From contig NZ_BMXW01000001.1 in assembly GCF_014651955.1 (NCBI RefSeq), forward strand, positions 267,956 through 331,955: DNA of 64,000 nt. Reading direction: 5' to 3'. The notes under the pieces are model-generated. The model was not told the DNA's origin, made no database searches, and saw nothing but the letters and a program-made list of their open reading frames with translations. Both the position numbers and the translations under genes were made by a program. Source of the stretch: Shewanella fodinae (GTDB lineage Bacteria > Pseudomonadota > Gammaproteobacteria > Enterobacterales > Shewanellaceae). Below are positions 55,163 through 64,000 of the stretch, piece after piece (within the stretch, counting starts at the first letter, position 1; the number at the start of each line of letters is the position of its first letter).

Positions 55163-55180
55163 CACAGACTGATTTCACTA

Positions 55181-55882
55181 TCAGTCCTTTTCCATCTCTT
55201 CATAGGAGACATGCCGGACATCGCGGCCTTTAACGTAATAAATCACGTATTCGCAAATATTCTTACAACGATCCCCTACTCGCTCAACAGCCCTTGCAGC
55301 CCATAGCACATCGAGAATACCGGGAATAGAACGGGGATCTTCCATCATGTAGGTCATTAACTGGCGAATGATACCCTCGTACTCTTTATCCAGCTTGGCG
55401 TCTTCTTTATGTAACTCAATGGCAGATTCAGCATCCATGCGTGCCAATGAGTCCAACGTTGAGTGCAATAAACGAGTGGCATGACGGCCCATACTTTCGA
55501 TACTCACCAGCAAAGGTTGCTGATTATTATTGCGTTTTTCCAAAGCGGCTTTGGCAATCCGCACACAGGCATCGCCTATACGTTCCAAGTCAGCGATGGT
55601 TTTAGAGATGGCGATAACCAAACGTAAATCGCTGGCAGCCGGTTGACGCTTGGCAATAATACGTGTGCATTCTTCATCAATGTCCACTTCCATGCCATTC
55701 ACACGATGGTCGCCGTCAATTACTTGTTGTGCCAACTCAGCATCCAGCGCGCCCAGTGCATCCAGTGCCTGCTCTAACTGGCGTTCAACCAAACCGCCCA
55801 TCGCCAACACTTTATTGCGAATATCTTCCAGTTCGGCACTGAACTGACCGGAAATATGCTTATTAAGATTTTTATTTTCCAT
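55181..55882 (-). CDS. phoU: PhoU phosphate signalling regulator
   Basis: A 233-residue protein made of two three-helix PhoU repeats (about residues 12-110 and 115-215), with the metal-cluster motifs DLERIGD (first repeat) and [14 protein letters not shown] (second). It links the Pst transporter to the PhoR kinase and represses the Pho regulon when phosphate is plentiful. Last gene of pstC-pstA-pstB-phoU, 28 bases after pstB; phoB/phoR are not in the window. Confidence 0.95.
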   Translation of the reverse strand: MENKNLNKHISGQFSAELEDIRNKVLAMGGLVERQLEQALDALGALDAELAQQVIDGDHRVNGMEVDIDEECTRIIAKRQPAASDLRLVIAISKTIADLERIGDACVRIAKAALEKRNNNQQPLLVSIESMGRHATRLLHSTLDSLARMDAESAIELHKEDAKLDKEYEGIIRQLMTYMMEDPRSIPGILDVLWAARAVERVGDRCKNICEYVIYYVKGRDVRHVSYEEMEKD

Positions 55883-55910
55883 AAAATCTGCCTTGGTTCA
55901 GTGTGAGCCG

Positions 55911-56732
55911 TTAACCATAACGACCGGTAATATAGTCTTCAGTTTTGCTTTGCCGTGGCGTGGTAAAAATGGTGTTGGTATCACCATATTCCACCAGTTC
56001 ACCCATATACATAAAAGCAGTTTGGTCCGACACTCGCGCCGCCTGTTGCATGTTGTGGGTGACGATCACCACGGTAAAGCGGGTTTTCAGTTCGGTGATC
56101 AACTCTTCAATTGTCAGTGTCGAGATCGGGTCCAACGCGGATGTTGGTTCGTCCAGCAATAACACTTCTGGTTCAATGGCAATCGCACGGGCAATCACCA
56201 GACGTTGCTGCTGACCGCCTGATAAGCCAAAAGCGTTATCGTGTAAACGATCTTTGACCTCATCCCAAATCGCGGCACCACGCAGTGAGCGCTCACAGGC
56301 TTCATCCAGCTCGCGCCGATTATTAATGCCCTGCAGTCTCAAGCCATAGACCACGTTTTCATAAATCGATTTGGGAAACGGATTTGGGCGCTGAAATACC
56401 ATGCCCACATTGCGCCGCAGTTTGGCAACATCCACTTTCTTATCATAAATATTGTGGCCATTAAGCAGAATTTCGCCATCGATACGGCAGTTATCTACTA
56501 GGTCGTTCATGCGGTTAATACAGCGCAACAAGGTGGATTTACCACAACCACTTGGACCGATAAAGGCGGTAACTTTCTTCTTGGGAATTTTCATCGACAC
56601 ATCAAACAGCGCCTGTTTGTCACCGTAGTGCAGATTAAGGTCACGGATCTCCAGCGCCGTCTGTTCCGGCGGCAGATTTTTTAGATCAACCTTGGCTACA
56701 GCGGTCATTAATGAGGCATCAATCGAAATCAT
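55911..56732 (-). CDS. pstB: PstB phosphate ABC transporter ATPase
   Basis: A 273-residue ATPase from the ATG at 56732 (MISIDASL...); a GTG at 56759 is an alternative. Walker [12 protein letters not shown], signature LSGGQQQRL, Walker [12 protein letters not shown] and H-loop VIVTHNM are all intact, and the PstB-specific [18 protein letters not shown] is present. It powers high-affinity phosphate import through PstCA. Confidence 0.95.
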   Translation of the reverse strand: MISIDASLMTAVAKVDLKNLPPEQTALEIRDLNLHYGDKQALFDVSMKIPKKKVTAFIGPSGCGKSTLLRCINRMNDLVDNCRIDGEILLNGHNIYDKKVDVAKLRRNVGMVFQRPNPFPKSIYENVVYGLRLQGINNRRELDEACERSLRGAAIWDEVKDRLHDNAFGLSGGQQQRLVIARAIAIEPEVLLLDEPTSALDPISTLTIEELITELKTRFTVVIVTHNMQQAARVSDQTAFMYMGELVEYGDTNTIFTTPRQSKTEDYITGRYG

Positions 56733-56768
56733 AGGTTGTTTCTGTCCTGTCTCTTGCACTGGCGGTTA

Positions 56769-58427
56769 TCAGTTTTCCAGCGAACGATATTTTTCACGCA
56801 GATGGTTACGCACGCTAATAGCCGTCAGGTTGAGCGCCACTATCACGGTTACCAACAGGAACGAAGTGGCGTACACCAATGGCCGCGCGGCCTCTACATT
56901 GGGGCTCTGAAAGCCCACATCATAAATATGAAACCCGAGATGCATAAACTTACGTTCCAAATGCACAAAGGGGAAATTCATGTCTACCGGCAGGTTGGGC
57001 GCCAATTTCACCACTCCCACCAACATCAGCGGCGCGACTTCGCCAGCAGCACGTGCTACGGCCAAAATCAAGCCGGTCATAATGGCTGGGCTTGCCATTG
57101 GGATCACTATCCGCCACAAGGTTTCCGCCTTGGTCGCGCCTAACGCCAGACTGCCCTGACGAATAGCACTCGGGATACGTGACAGCCCTTCCTCAGTAGA
57201 GACAATCACCACGGGTAACGTCAGAATAGCTAAAGTCAATGCTGACCAGATCACGCCCGGCGAACCAAATGTGGGGGATGGCAGCGCTTCTGGATAAAAC
57301 AATTTGTCGATAGAGCCGCCCACCATATAGACAAAAAAGCCCAGCCCGAATACCCCGTACACAATCGAAGGAACGCCAGCAAGATTAATCACCGCAATCC
57401 GGATAATTTTGGTCAAAATCCCTTTGCGAGCGTATTCATGCAGATAAATTGCAGCAATCACGCCAAAAGGTGTCACGATAATGGCCATTAACAACACCAT
57501 AAATACGGTACCGAAAATAGCCGGGAACACTCCACCTTCAGTGTTGGCTTCGCGGGGATCGTCACTGACAAAATGGCCGATGCGCACGCACCATGTGGTC
57601 AATTTCTGCCAGAAGCCCATGCCATTGACATAACTGACATCTAGTACCGTATCCAGCGGTAAAGTCACTTCCTGGCCGCGCATATCTTTAACAATTACGG
57701 CGTCGCGTCCGGCCTGTTCACGCAGAGAAAATAGCTGTTTTTCCAACACCTGATACTTTTGCTGCAACTGTTGACGCTGCTGCGCCAGTTCTGCCTGACG
57801 TTCTGCTGTCAATGCATTATCCAGTTCATATTTACGACCTTTAAGGCGTAACCGCTCCAGATCATAATTGACTGAGCCGATGTCCTGCTTCTGCAACTGC
57901 TCTGCTTGTTTATTCAGCCCAACCGCCCGCTGAATATACTGCTGCAACGTATCGGCAATGTCGCCCTGTGCCGGCAAGCGCTGCCCCGCTTCAACAATCG
58001 CTACGGGATAGCCATAAAAATTACCGTTTTGGCTGCGCTCGATCATTGCCACGCCAACTGGCGCGCTGCGGCTAACAATGTCGGTTTGCAGGATCCAGCG
58101 AAAATCTAGACTGACAAATTCGCGATTACCCGTTTTGACAAGGAAACGATTCACAAACTCACCGGGATTAGCGGCGAAGTGATGCCCCGCGGCGACTAAA
58201 CGCTCAGTAGGCACCTGTTCGCGGTCGTGAATTTCCCCAATCAGCGTATAGGGTTTACCGTTCTCATCCTGCATCTGCCATTGATAAATAGTCGCTGGCC
58301 AGAAATAACTGAGTCCGCGCCAAGCGATTAACAACAGCAAGCCTAATACGGCAATCAGGCTAATGCTGACGGCGCCGCCAGTCATCCAAATCCAAGGTGC
58401 ACCGGATTTAAACCATTTCCCCATCAC
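56769..58427 (-). CDS. pstA: PstA phosphate permease with large periplasmic insertion
   Basis: A 552-residue permease, nearly twice the length of E. coli PstA (296). After the first transmembrane helix (about residues 13-40) there is a periplasmic region of some 240 residues. It includes a strong coiled coil near 165-250 (LNKQAEQLQKQDIGSVNYDL, AELAQQRQQLQQKYQVLE). The core permease follows, with MLLMAIIVTPFGVIAAIYLHEYA and the EAA loop GSLALGATKAETLWRIVIP. The start is ATG 58427 or the next codon. It pairs with the likewise enlarged PstC. Confidence 0.9.
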   Translation of the reverse strand: MMGKWFKSGAPWIWMTGGAVSISLIAVLGLLLLIAWRGLSYFWPATIYQWQMQDENGKPYTLIGEIHDREQVPTERLVAAGHHFAANPGEFVNRFLVKTGNREFVSLDFRWILQTDIVSRSAPVGVAMIERSQNGNFYGYPVAIVEAGQRLPAQGDIADTLQQYIQRAVGLNKQAEQLQKQDIGSVNYDLERLRLKGRKYELDNALTAERQAELAQQRQQLQQKYQVLEKQLFSLREQAGRDAVIVKDMRGQEVTLPLDTVLDVSYVNGMGFWQKLTTWCVRIGHFVSDDPREANTEGGVFPAIFGTVFMVLLMAIIVTPFGVIAAIYLHEYARKGILTKIIRIAVINLAGVPSIVYGVFGLGFFVYMVGGSIDKLFYPEALPSPTFGSPGVIWSALTLAILTLPVVIVSTEEGLSRIPSAIRQGSLALGATKAETLWRIVIPMASPAIMTGLILAVARAAGEVAPLMLVGVVKLAPNLPVDMNFPFVHLERKFMHLGFHIYDVGFQSPNVEAARPLVYATSFLLVTVIVALNLTAISVRNHLREKYRSLEN

Positions 58428-58469
58428 ACAGCCCCTTGCTTATATAAACGCGTCATCTGCTCAATACCC

Positions 58470-60722
58470 TTACAGCGAGCTGTATCGTTCACGCAGCCGT
58501 TGGCGCACCACTTCGGCAATCGTGTTGAAAAAGAAGGTGAAAACAAACAGTACAAAGGCGGCCAAAAACAGCACCCGATAATGCGAACTGCCGATAGCTG
58601 ACTCGGGCATTTCTACCGCAATATTAGCTGCAAGTGTGCGCATGCCCTGGAAAATACTCCAATCCATAATTGCCGTATTGCCCGTTGCCATCAGCACAAT
58701 CATGGTTTCGCCTACTGCACGCCCAAGCCCCATCATCACGGCAGAAAAAATACCGGGACTGGCAGTCAACAGCACCACACGGGTAAGCGTCTGCCAACGG
58801 GTAGCACCCAAGGCCAAACTGCCGTTAGAAAGATGGCGTGGCACCGAAAAAATGGCATCTTCGGCAATTGAAAAGATGGTGGGAATGACCGCAAATCCCA
58901 TGGCGATACCGACAACCAAGGCATTGCGCTGGTCAAAACTCATTCCCAGTGTATTGGTAATGAACTGACGGGTGTCGCCGTGGAACAGCCACAATTCGAT
59001 AGATGGGCTGATGGCAAATGACAGCCAACCGAAAAAACAAATCACCGGGATCAGCAATAACTCTTGATAGGTTTCTGGCAGTAGCAGTTTGATCCGCACC
59101 GGGAGTTTCGACCAGATAAATGCAGTGAGCAATATGGTCACCGGTAGCAAGATCAGCAATATCAGCAAACCCGGCAGATGGTCTTCTATCAAAGGCGCCA
59201 ACCATAGGCCAGCGAGAAAACCGAGGATCACTGTAGGCAACGCTTCCATAATCTCGATGGTCGGTTTTACTAATGAGCGGACCTTTGCTGACATAAAATA
59301 GGCGGTGTAAATAGCCCCTGCTATCGCCAAAGGTACCGCAAAAATCATGGCATAAAATGCCGCTTTAATGGTGCCGAATGCCAGTGGCATCAAACTGAGT
59401 TTGGCTTCAAAATCATCCGAGCCAGAAGTCGATTGCCAGACATACTGCGGCTCTGGATAACCTTCATACCAAACCTTATTCCACAGCGCGCTCCAAGACA
59501 CTTCTGGATGGGCGTTGCTCACACCTAACAGTTGCAACTTGTCATCCGCCAGGACTACCAGCGCGTTGGCTCGGGGGCTAAATCCCATAGCGACCGGCTT
59601 AGTTAAATCAAATTTCTTGGAGAATAACTCGCGTTCACTGGTGGTATATAACAGCTCTAAACGACCATCTTCGCTGACAGTGGCAAAACTCTTACGGTAA
59701 TATTCACTGGCCAGCACCTCTATATTGCCCAGGCCTTTAAATTCACGAATGAACTGATACAAGCGGCCGTGCTCACCTGCCACCTGAAAATACTGTGCGA
59801 CCACACCGGTGTTATAACTGACAAGTAAGGAACTGGCACCCGCCAACAGACTGATATTACTAACCTTGGCCTTGTTCCTTTCCAAGTCCAGCACTTGCAT
59901 TAAGCTGACATCGTCAATATCACTAATGTCATAGATGAAGACTTTATTGCCAGACTGCAGCATCAACTGGCGTTGATCGGGTGTCAGCAACTGATGCTCC
60001 ACTAACGCAGGGGTATTGGGTAGCAGCTTACTATGATGCTGCCATTCCGTTTCTTCCGTCAGCATATTTTGTTCACCATCAAGCCGCGTAAGAAACCACT
60101 GCTGCTGATTGCCACGATAGGCAAAGCTGACTTTGCTACTGCTGTAAGCGAATACTAATTGCTGTAACGGCGCACCGTCTTCCGCCACCGCAATCAAGGG
60201 CTCACCCATCGGATAACGCAGCCCAGGCGTAATCAGTCGTTTATTATCTGGATAACTGACACTGAAATTAACCCCGGCAAGCAACGCCTGACCATTATCT
60301 AGCCCCAAAGCAAATAACTGCTGATTAGGCACCGATGCCGCACTGCTCACCACTTTGGCACCAGCAGGGATTGGCAATTGCATAGTCTGTTTAGAGGTAT
60401 TGGCAATCCGATAAAAATCCACGGAGCCTTGCTCGCTGGCCCGATAGATAATTTCATTCTGTTCATCGGTACCGACCATCAGTGTTTTACTGTCTGCCAC
60501 GACCGGGATACTGCTCAAAGGTGTTACTTTTGCAGCATCAAATACTGGTTTAATGACATATAATAGATAGAAAAATATCAGCAACAACGCCACGAATACC
60601 ATGATGCCACCTACAGTGACACCTATCTTGGCCAACAGATCTTTCAACGCCCGGCGATTGCCGCGTTTTTCCATCAAAAAATCATGGGATGCTGAAGCAG
60701 GCTTAGAGACCTGACTTTCCAT
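58470..60722 (-). CDS. pstC: PstC phosphate permease with large periplasmic domain
   Basis: A 750-residue permease (E. coli PstC 319). Between the first transmembrane helix (about residues 33-57) and the permease core (from about 445) lies a beta-rich periplasmic domain of roughly 380 residues. Its repeating blades (e.g. KTLMVGTDEQNEIIYRASEQ, QLFALGLDNGQALLAGVNF, TVSEDGRLELLYTT) look like a beta-propeller. The core has the EAA loop GSLALGATRWQTLTRVVLLT and GRAVGETMIVLMATGN. First gene of the operon. No pstS is present here, so the binding protein must be encoded elsewhere. Confidence 0.9.
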   Translation of the reverse strand: MESQVSKPASASHDFLMEKRGNRRALKDLLAKIGVTVGGIMVFVALLLIFFYLLYVIKPVFDAAKVTPLSSIPVVADSKTLMVGTDEQNEIIYRASEQGSVDFYRIANTSKQTMQLPIPAGAKVVSSAASVPNQQLFALGLDNGQALLAGVNFSVSYPDNKRLITPGLRYPMGEPLIAVAEDGAPLQQLVFAYSSSKVSFAYRGNQQQWFLTRLDGEQNMLTEETEWQHHSKLLPNTPALVEHQLLTPDQRQLMLQSGNKVFIYDISDIDDVSLMQVLDLERNKAKVSNISLLAGASSLLVSYNTGVVAQYFQVAGEHGRLYQFIREFKGLGNIEVLASEYYRKSFATVSEDGRLELLYTTSERELFSKKFDLTKPVAMGFSPRANALVVLADDKLQLLGVSNAHPEVSWSALWNKVWYEGYPEPQYVWQSTSGSDDFEAKLSLMPLAFGTIKAAFYAMIFAVPLAIAGAIYTAYFMSAKVRSLVKPTIEIMEALPTVILGFLAGLWLAPLIEDHLPGLLILLILLPVTILLTAFIWSKLPVRIKLLLPETYQELLLIPVICFFGWLSFAISPSIELWLFHGDTRQFITNTLGMSFDQRNALVVGIAMGFAVIPTIFSIAEDAIFSVPRHLSNGSLALGATRWQTLTRVVLLTASPGIFSAVMMGLGRAVGETMIVLMATGNTAIMDWSIFQGMRTLAANIAVEMPESAIGSSHYRVLFLAAFVLFVFTFFFNTIAEVVRQRLRERYSSL

Positions 60723-60845
60723 CGAAAACCTCTATTATTTAATCTATAAGGCGTGTCACTATTAGTGTCAGCCCGGTCGCAATCATCTGCAAATGCGACC
60801 AGCAAAACCGGTTTGCTTCCGCACAGGTGGCATTTTCCGGATTAT

Positions 60846-60863
60846 ATGACGCAAAAATGACAG
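60846..60863 (-). promoter_or_regulatory. Pho box upstream of pstC
   Basis: Minus strand CTGTCATTTTTGCGTCAT: two copies of the PhoB half-site (CTGTCAT and GCGTCAT) spaced by four bases, about 125 bases upstream of pstC. A TATAAT abuts its end rather than lying about 10 bases away, so the exact promoter is uncertain. A weaker candidate (CTGACACTAATAGTGACAC) lies nearer pstC. Confidence 0.6.
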
Positions 60864-60910
60864 TAATGTTACACCGTCTGTTTTTAACAGCATACAGGAG
60901 CCGTCCCAAT

Positions 60911-61414
60911 ATGCGCCGATATCTCATTACATTGCAGGTTCCTGACCGCAAAGGCTTGGTCGAACAGATTGCTAATGCCGTCAGTCATCACGGAGGTAAC
61001 TGGCTCGATTCTGAACTGCGACACATCGATGGCATCTTTGCCGCGATTCTGTTGCTGGAAATCGACGAGCAGCATTGGGACGAATTGCAAGACTCTCTGG
61101 AATGCATTGATGGTCTGACCATGACATCATCCTTGGCGGCGCAATTCAACCCGCCACGGCGACGACTCACCTACAATCTGGTGGCTTATGATCGTCCAGG
61201 ATTGGTGAAAGAGATTTCCAATAAGCTCAGTAGCCTCGGGATCAACATTGAACGCTTCAGCAGTAAATATGAAAGCGCCAGCCATACCGGAATTGCGCTG
61301 TTTCGTGCCACCATTAGTTTGGGACTGAGTGACCCGCATCAGGAAGAACTGTTGACTGAGGCGCTCTATGCCATCGGTGATGACGTGGTGATTGATAAAG
61401 TACGCAGCCGTTAA
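60911..61414 (+). CDS. Double-ACT-domain regulator (GcvR-like)
   Basis: A 167-residue protein from the ATG at 60911 with AGGAG 10 bases upstream. It consists of two ACT domains: MRRYLITLQVPDRKGLVEQIANAVSHHGGNWLDSEL (about residues 1-75) and YNLVAYDRPGLVKEISNKLSSLGINIERF (about 85-165). This is the layout of GcvR, which in E. coli antagonises GcvA at the glycine cleavage operon by protein contact. No gcv genes are nearby, so the target is not established. Divergent from pstC; the shared 190-base region contains the Pho box. Confidence 0.8.
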   Translation: MRRYLITLQVPDRKGLVEQIANAVSHHGGNWLDSELRHIDGIFAAILLLEIDEQHWDELQDSLECIDGLTMTSSLAAQFNPPRRRLTYNLVAYDRPGLVKEISNKLSSLGINIERFSSKYESASHTGIALFRATISLGLSDPHQEELLTEALYAIGDDVVIDKVRSR

Positions 61415-61501
61415 CTGTGTGTTGCCAATCGAAAATTTCGGTCAGTGCAAGTCCAACTAACCTGATACACTGCTAAAAATCACTTAATAAGCTAAAACAC
61501 G

Positions 61502-62317
61502 ATGTTAGGAACGCTGGATAAAATGGCCGTGAGTCTGGATGACTCCGGCCTGGCGCAATATGCTTTGCGAGTAGGACAACAGCAACTGCCGCTAAACCCA
61601 CGGCTAGGAAAGACTCTCACGTTACAGTTCACTGGCCGTATTCTCTGTTGCCATTGCGGCAAACCCACCAAAAAAAGTTATGCCCAGGGCCACTGTTTTG
61701 TGTGCATGCAGAAACTGGCCAGTTGCGACATGTGTATCATGAAACCGGAAACCTGCCATTTTTCCCAAGGAACCTGTCGCGAACCGCAATGGGGACTCGA
61801 ACACTGCTTTGTGCCACATTTTGTATATCTGGCAAACACCTCTGGGATCAAAGTCGGGATTACCCGTCATACGCAGTTACCCACCCGTTGGCTGGATCAA
61901 GGAGCAACTCAAGGAATGCCGCTGTTTCGTGTCAATTCCCGCTACCTGTCAGGGCTGATTGAAATAACGTTGGCCCAATTAATTGCCGACAAAACCAACT
62001 GGCAAGCCATGCTAAAAGGCGATAACGATGCGCTGGATCTCGCGGCAGAAGCCGCATCGCTGTTACCACAAATCCACGACCGATTACATGAACTAGATAG
62101 TACCAAGCAGTTTATGATTGAGCCGCTGACAGCGGCAACCACGCACATTCATTACCCCGTGCTTCAGTATCCCACCAAAGTGAACTCTCTAAATTTTGAT
62201 AAAACTGCCACCGTTACCGGCACTTTGCAGGGCATCAAGGGCCAATATCTGTTATTTGATACCGGTGTTATCAATATCCGTAAATTCACTGGCTATGAGG
62301 TTGCTGTCCACTGCTAA
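61502..62317 (+). CDS. DUF2797 protein with cysteine clusters and a GIY-YIG-like segment
   Basis: A 271-residue protein. Residues 49-102 carry many cysteines (C49, C50, C52, C65, C68, C75, C78, C85, C92, C102), arranged as CxxC-like knuckles that suggest zinc binding. Just after, V108-Y-L ... K117-V-G-I-T-R ... R129-W ... Q133 resembles the VYxx...KVGxT...R core of GIY-YIG/T5orf172 nuclease-like domains. The family (DUF2797) has no established function; nucleic-acid binding or cleavage is only an inference. Start at ATG 61502, or ATG 61523. It stands alone between the ACT protein and cstA. Confidence 0.8.
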   Translation: MLGTLDKMAVSLDDSGLAQYALRVGQQQLPLNPRLGKTLTLQFTGRILCCHCGKPTKKSYAQGHCFVCMQKLASCDMCIMKPETCHFSQGTCREPQWGLEHCFVPHFVYLANTSGIKVGITRHTQLPTRWLDQGATQGMPLFRVNSRYLSGLIEITLAQLIADKTNWQAMLKGDNDALDLAAEAASLLPQIHDRLHELDSTKQFMIEPLTAATTHIHYPVLQYPTKVNSLNFDKTATVTGTLQGIKGQYLLFDTGVINIRKFTGYEVAVHC

Positions 62318-62502
62318 CACGGCGCCTGTCAATTGGATCGCAAATCAAAGACACTGTGCGCTAATGGCTATCCTTGCTATTGATTAATGTTTCTGAATTG
62401 TTGCCAAGGCGTTTCAACTTAGACATTGGTCGGATATTAGCCAAAAGTGGTATCCATTAACATCAATGAGTTACATTTACAATTACACACCAGAGGTGAT
62501 GC

Positions 62503-64000
62503 ATGAATGCTATCTTTTTGATGTTAATGGGGTTGGGGGCGATGGCCGTAGGCTACTTCGTATATTCCAAGTTCATCTGCGAAAAAATCTTTAAGGTTGA
62601 TCCTAACTTCGTCACGCCAGCCCATGCGATGCAGGATGGTGTGGATTATGTACCTACCAACAAGTACGTGTTGTGGGGGCATCATTTTACCTCTGTTGCC
62701 GGGGCTGCACCGATTATTGGTCCTGCCATTGCGGTGATCTGGGGGTGGGTACCCGCATTTTTATGGGTCACACTTGGTACCATTTTCTTCGCAGGGGTTC
62801 ATGATGCCGGTGCTATCTGGGCCAGTAACCGCAATAAAGCCAAGTCCATTGGCGCAGTTACCGGAGATGTCATCGGTTCCCGCGCACGTTCTATTTTCAT
62901 GGTGGTTATTTTCTTAGTATTGCTGATGGTGAATGCTGTATTTGCCGTAGTGATTGCCAAGCAGCTCATTAACTTCCCCAGTGCCACCATCCCGGTTTGG
63001 GGCGCCATTGCCGTAGCCTTGGTAGTAGGCCAGTTAATCTATCGCAAGCTTATCAATTTGCTGGTGGTATCGATTGTCGGTGTAATTGCTTTGTACGCCA
63101 TGATCTATGTTGGACCAATGATGCCGATCTCCTTACCCGAAATGGTAGGACCGCTGACCGATAACGAAACCTGGATTATCCTGCTGTTTGTCTATGCAGC
63201 TATCGCATCATTGCTACCGGTATGGATGCTGTTGCAACCACGTGATTACATCAACGGTATTCAGCTGTTCATCGGTTTAGGTCTACTGTATGGCGCCGTG
63301 ATTATCTCAGGTCCTGACATCGTCGCCCCCGCATTTAATACCAATGTGCCAGAAGGAACACCATCGATTGTGCCACTGCTATTTGTCACCATTGCCTGTG
63401 GTGCTATTTCCGGTTTCCATGGACTGGTCGCTAGTGGTACCACCTCCAAACAGCTGGATAAAGAGCCCGACCTGCGTTTCGTCGGCTACTTCGGCGCAAT
63501 CGGTGAAGGTTCGCTGGCGCTAGCCGCCATCATTGCTTCCACTGCTGGATTTGCCACCCTCGCCGATTGGCAGAATATCTACCACTCTTTCGGCCAAGGT
63601 GGAGTTGGCGCCTTTATTCGCGGTGGCGCCAATATCCTTGAATCTGGTCTAGGCCTAGATGAAACCATGGCACAAACGCTGTTAACCGTTATGGTAGTGC
63701 TGTTCGCGGGTACCACCATGGATACCGGTCTACGCTTGCAGCGTTACATCTTCCAGGAATGGGGGGCCATTTATAACATCAACTGGATGAACAAAGGTTC
63801 CATTGCGACGTTCTTGGCGGTCGGTTCCTGTCTGCTGTTGGCGTTTGGTGCTGGTGGCGATGGTGCTGGTGGTTTGCTGATTTGGCCATTGTTTGGTACG
63901 ACTAACCAACTGCTTGGTGGTCTGACACTGTTGGTGATTACTGTGATGCTGGTGAAATTAGGTCGTCCAATGATTTATACGCTAGCACCTTTAGTGTTCC
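62503..64000 (+). CDS. cstA: CstA-family carbon starvation/pyruvate transporter (cut by the right edge)
   Basis: The first 499 residues of a large integral membrane protein, with AGAGGTG upstream of the ATG at 62503. Typical CstA segments are VPTNKYVLWGHHFTSVAGAAPIIGPAIAV-like (YVPTNKYVLWGHHFTSVAG), FAGVHDAGAIWASNRNKAKSIG, GAISGFHGLVASGTTSKQL and WPLFGTTNQLLGGLTLLV. CstA/YjiY proteins transport peptides or pyruvate under carbon limitation. Which paralogue this is cannot be settled without the C-terminus. No upstream regulator gene is visible. Confidence 0.92.
   Translation, partial: MNAIFLMLMGLGAMAVGYFVYSKFICEKIFKVDPNFVTPAHAMQDGVDYVPTNKYVLWGHHFTSVAGAAPIIGPAIAVIWGWVPAFLWVTLGTIFFAGVHDAGAIWASNRNKAKSIGAVTGDVIGSRARSIFMVVIFLVLLMVNAVFAVVIAKQLINFPSATIPVWGAIAVALVVGQLIYRKLINLLVVSIVGVIALYAMIYVGPMMPISLPEMVGPLTDNETWIILLFVYAAIASLLPVWMLLQPRDYINGIQLFIGLGLLYGAVIISGPDIVAPAFNTNVPEGTPSIVPLLFVTIACGAISGFHGLVASGTTSKQLDKEPDLRFVGYFGAIGEGSLALAAIIASTAGFATLADWQNIYHSFGQGGVGAFIRGGANILESGLGLDETMAQTLLTVMVVLFAGTTMDTGLRLQRYIFQEWGAIYNINWMNKGSIATFLAVGSCLLLAFGAGGDGAGGLLIWPLFGTTNQLLGGLTLLVITVMLVKLGRPMIYTLAPLVF

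Overview
The window looks like core chromosome of a Shewanella-type marine gammaproteobacterium. Three things point there: the order DUF3450 / TtpC / ExbB2 / ExbD2 / TonB2 / TPR protein, the order hupB-lon-clpX-clpP-tig followed by tRNAs and folD, and the pairing of psp genes with sapABCDF. The window holds about 50 protein genes, three tRNAs and one 4.5S RNA. Mobile DNA is limited to one decayed IS3-family copy with some terminal-repeat debris. No prophage, CRISPR array, integron or recognisable defence island was seen. The identification rests on gene order and protein families, not on a database search.

Layout. 1-5.9 kb: the N-terminus of a DUF885 protein, a degenerate GGDEF protein, then a six-gene TonB2 energising operon on the minus strand. 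6.1-7.15 kb: IS3-family remnant and IS-end-like repeats. 7.15-10.25 kb: a small lipoprotein with a TonB-box-like heptapeptide and a TonB-dependent receptor. 10.7-15.2 kb: polB and dinG, divergent around one LexA operator. 15.2-18.1 kb: TSUP permease, priC, DUF2057 protein, truncated histone-deacetylase-like pseudogene, ComFB protein. 18.1-18.7 kb: 4.5S RNA and a ComEA-like protein. 18.8-24 kb: ycjF, ycjX and pspCBA with divergent pspF. 24.1-29.4 kb: sapABCDF. 29.5-31.8 kb: fabV, a TOBE/Mop protein, ung. 31.8-40.3 kb: ppiD, hupB, lon, clpX, clpP, tig (minus strand). 40.5-41 kb: tRNA-Pro/Arg/His operon. 41.1-45.7 kb: folD, cysS, ppiB, lpxH, miaE. 46.6-49.5 kb: a second large receptor behind about 930 bases of AT-rich non-coding DNA. 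49.9-55 kb: POT peptide transporter, YajD-like HNH protein, BCCT transporter, DUF502 protein. 55.2-60.7 kb: pstCAB-phoU. 60.9-64 kb: an ACT-domain (GcvR-like) protein, a DUF2797 protein and the start of a CstA transporter.

Themes. Envelope energetics and stress dominate: TonB2 with two receptors, Psp, Sap, PpiD, LpxH and TSUP. Protein quality control (Lon, ClpXP, trigger factor) and SOS functions (Pol II, DinG) form the other coherent blocks. No whole new system is evident. The observations most worth a second look are the TonB-box-like lipoprotein, two core proteins lacking a key residue (SapD Walker A lysine, one DinG Fe-S cysteine), the large extra periplasmic domains in PstC and PstA, and the possible nuclease-like motif in the DUF2797 protein.
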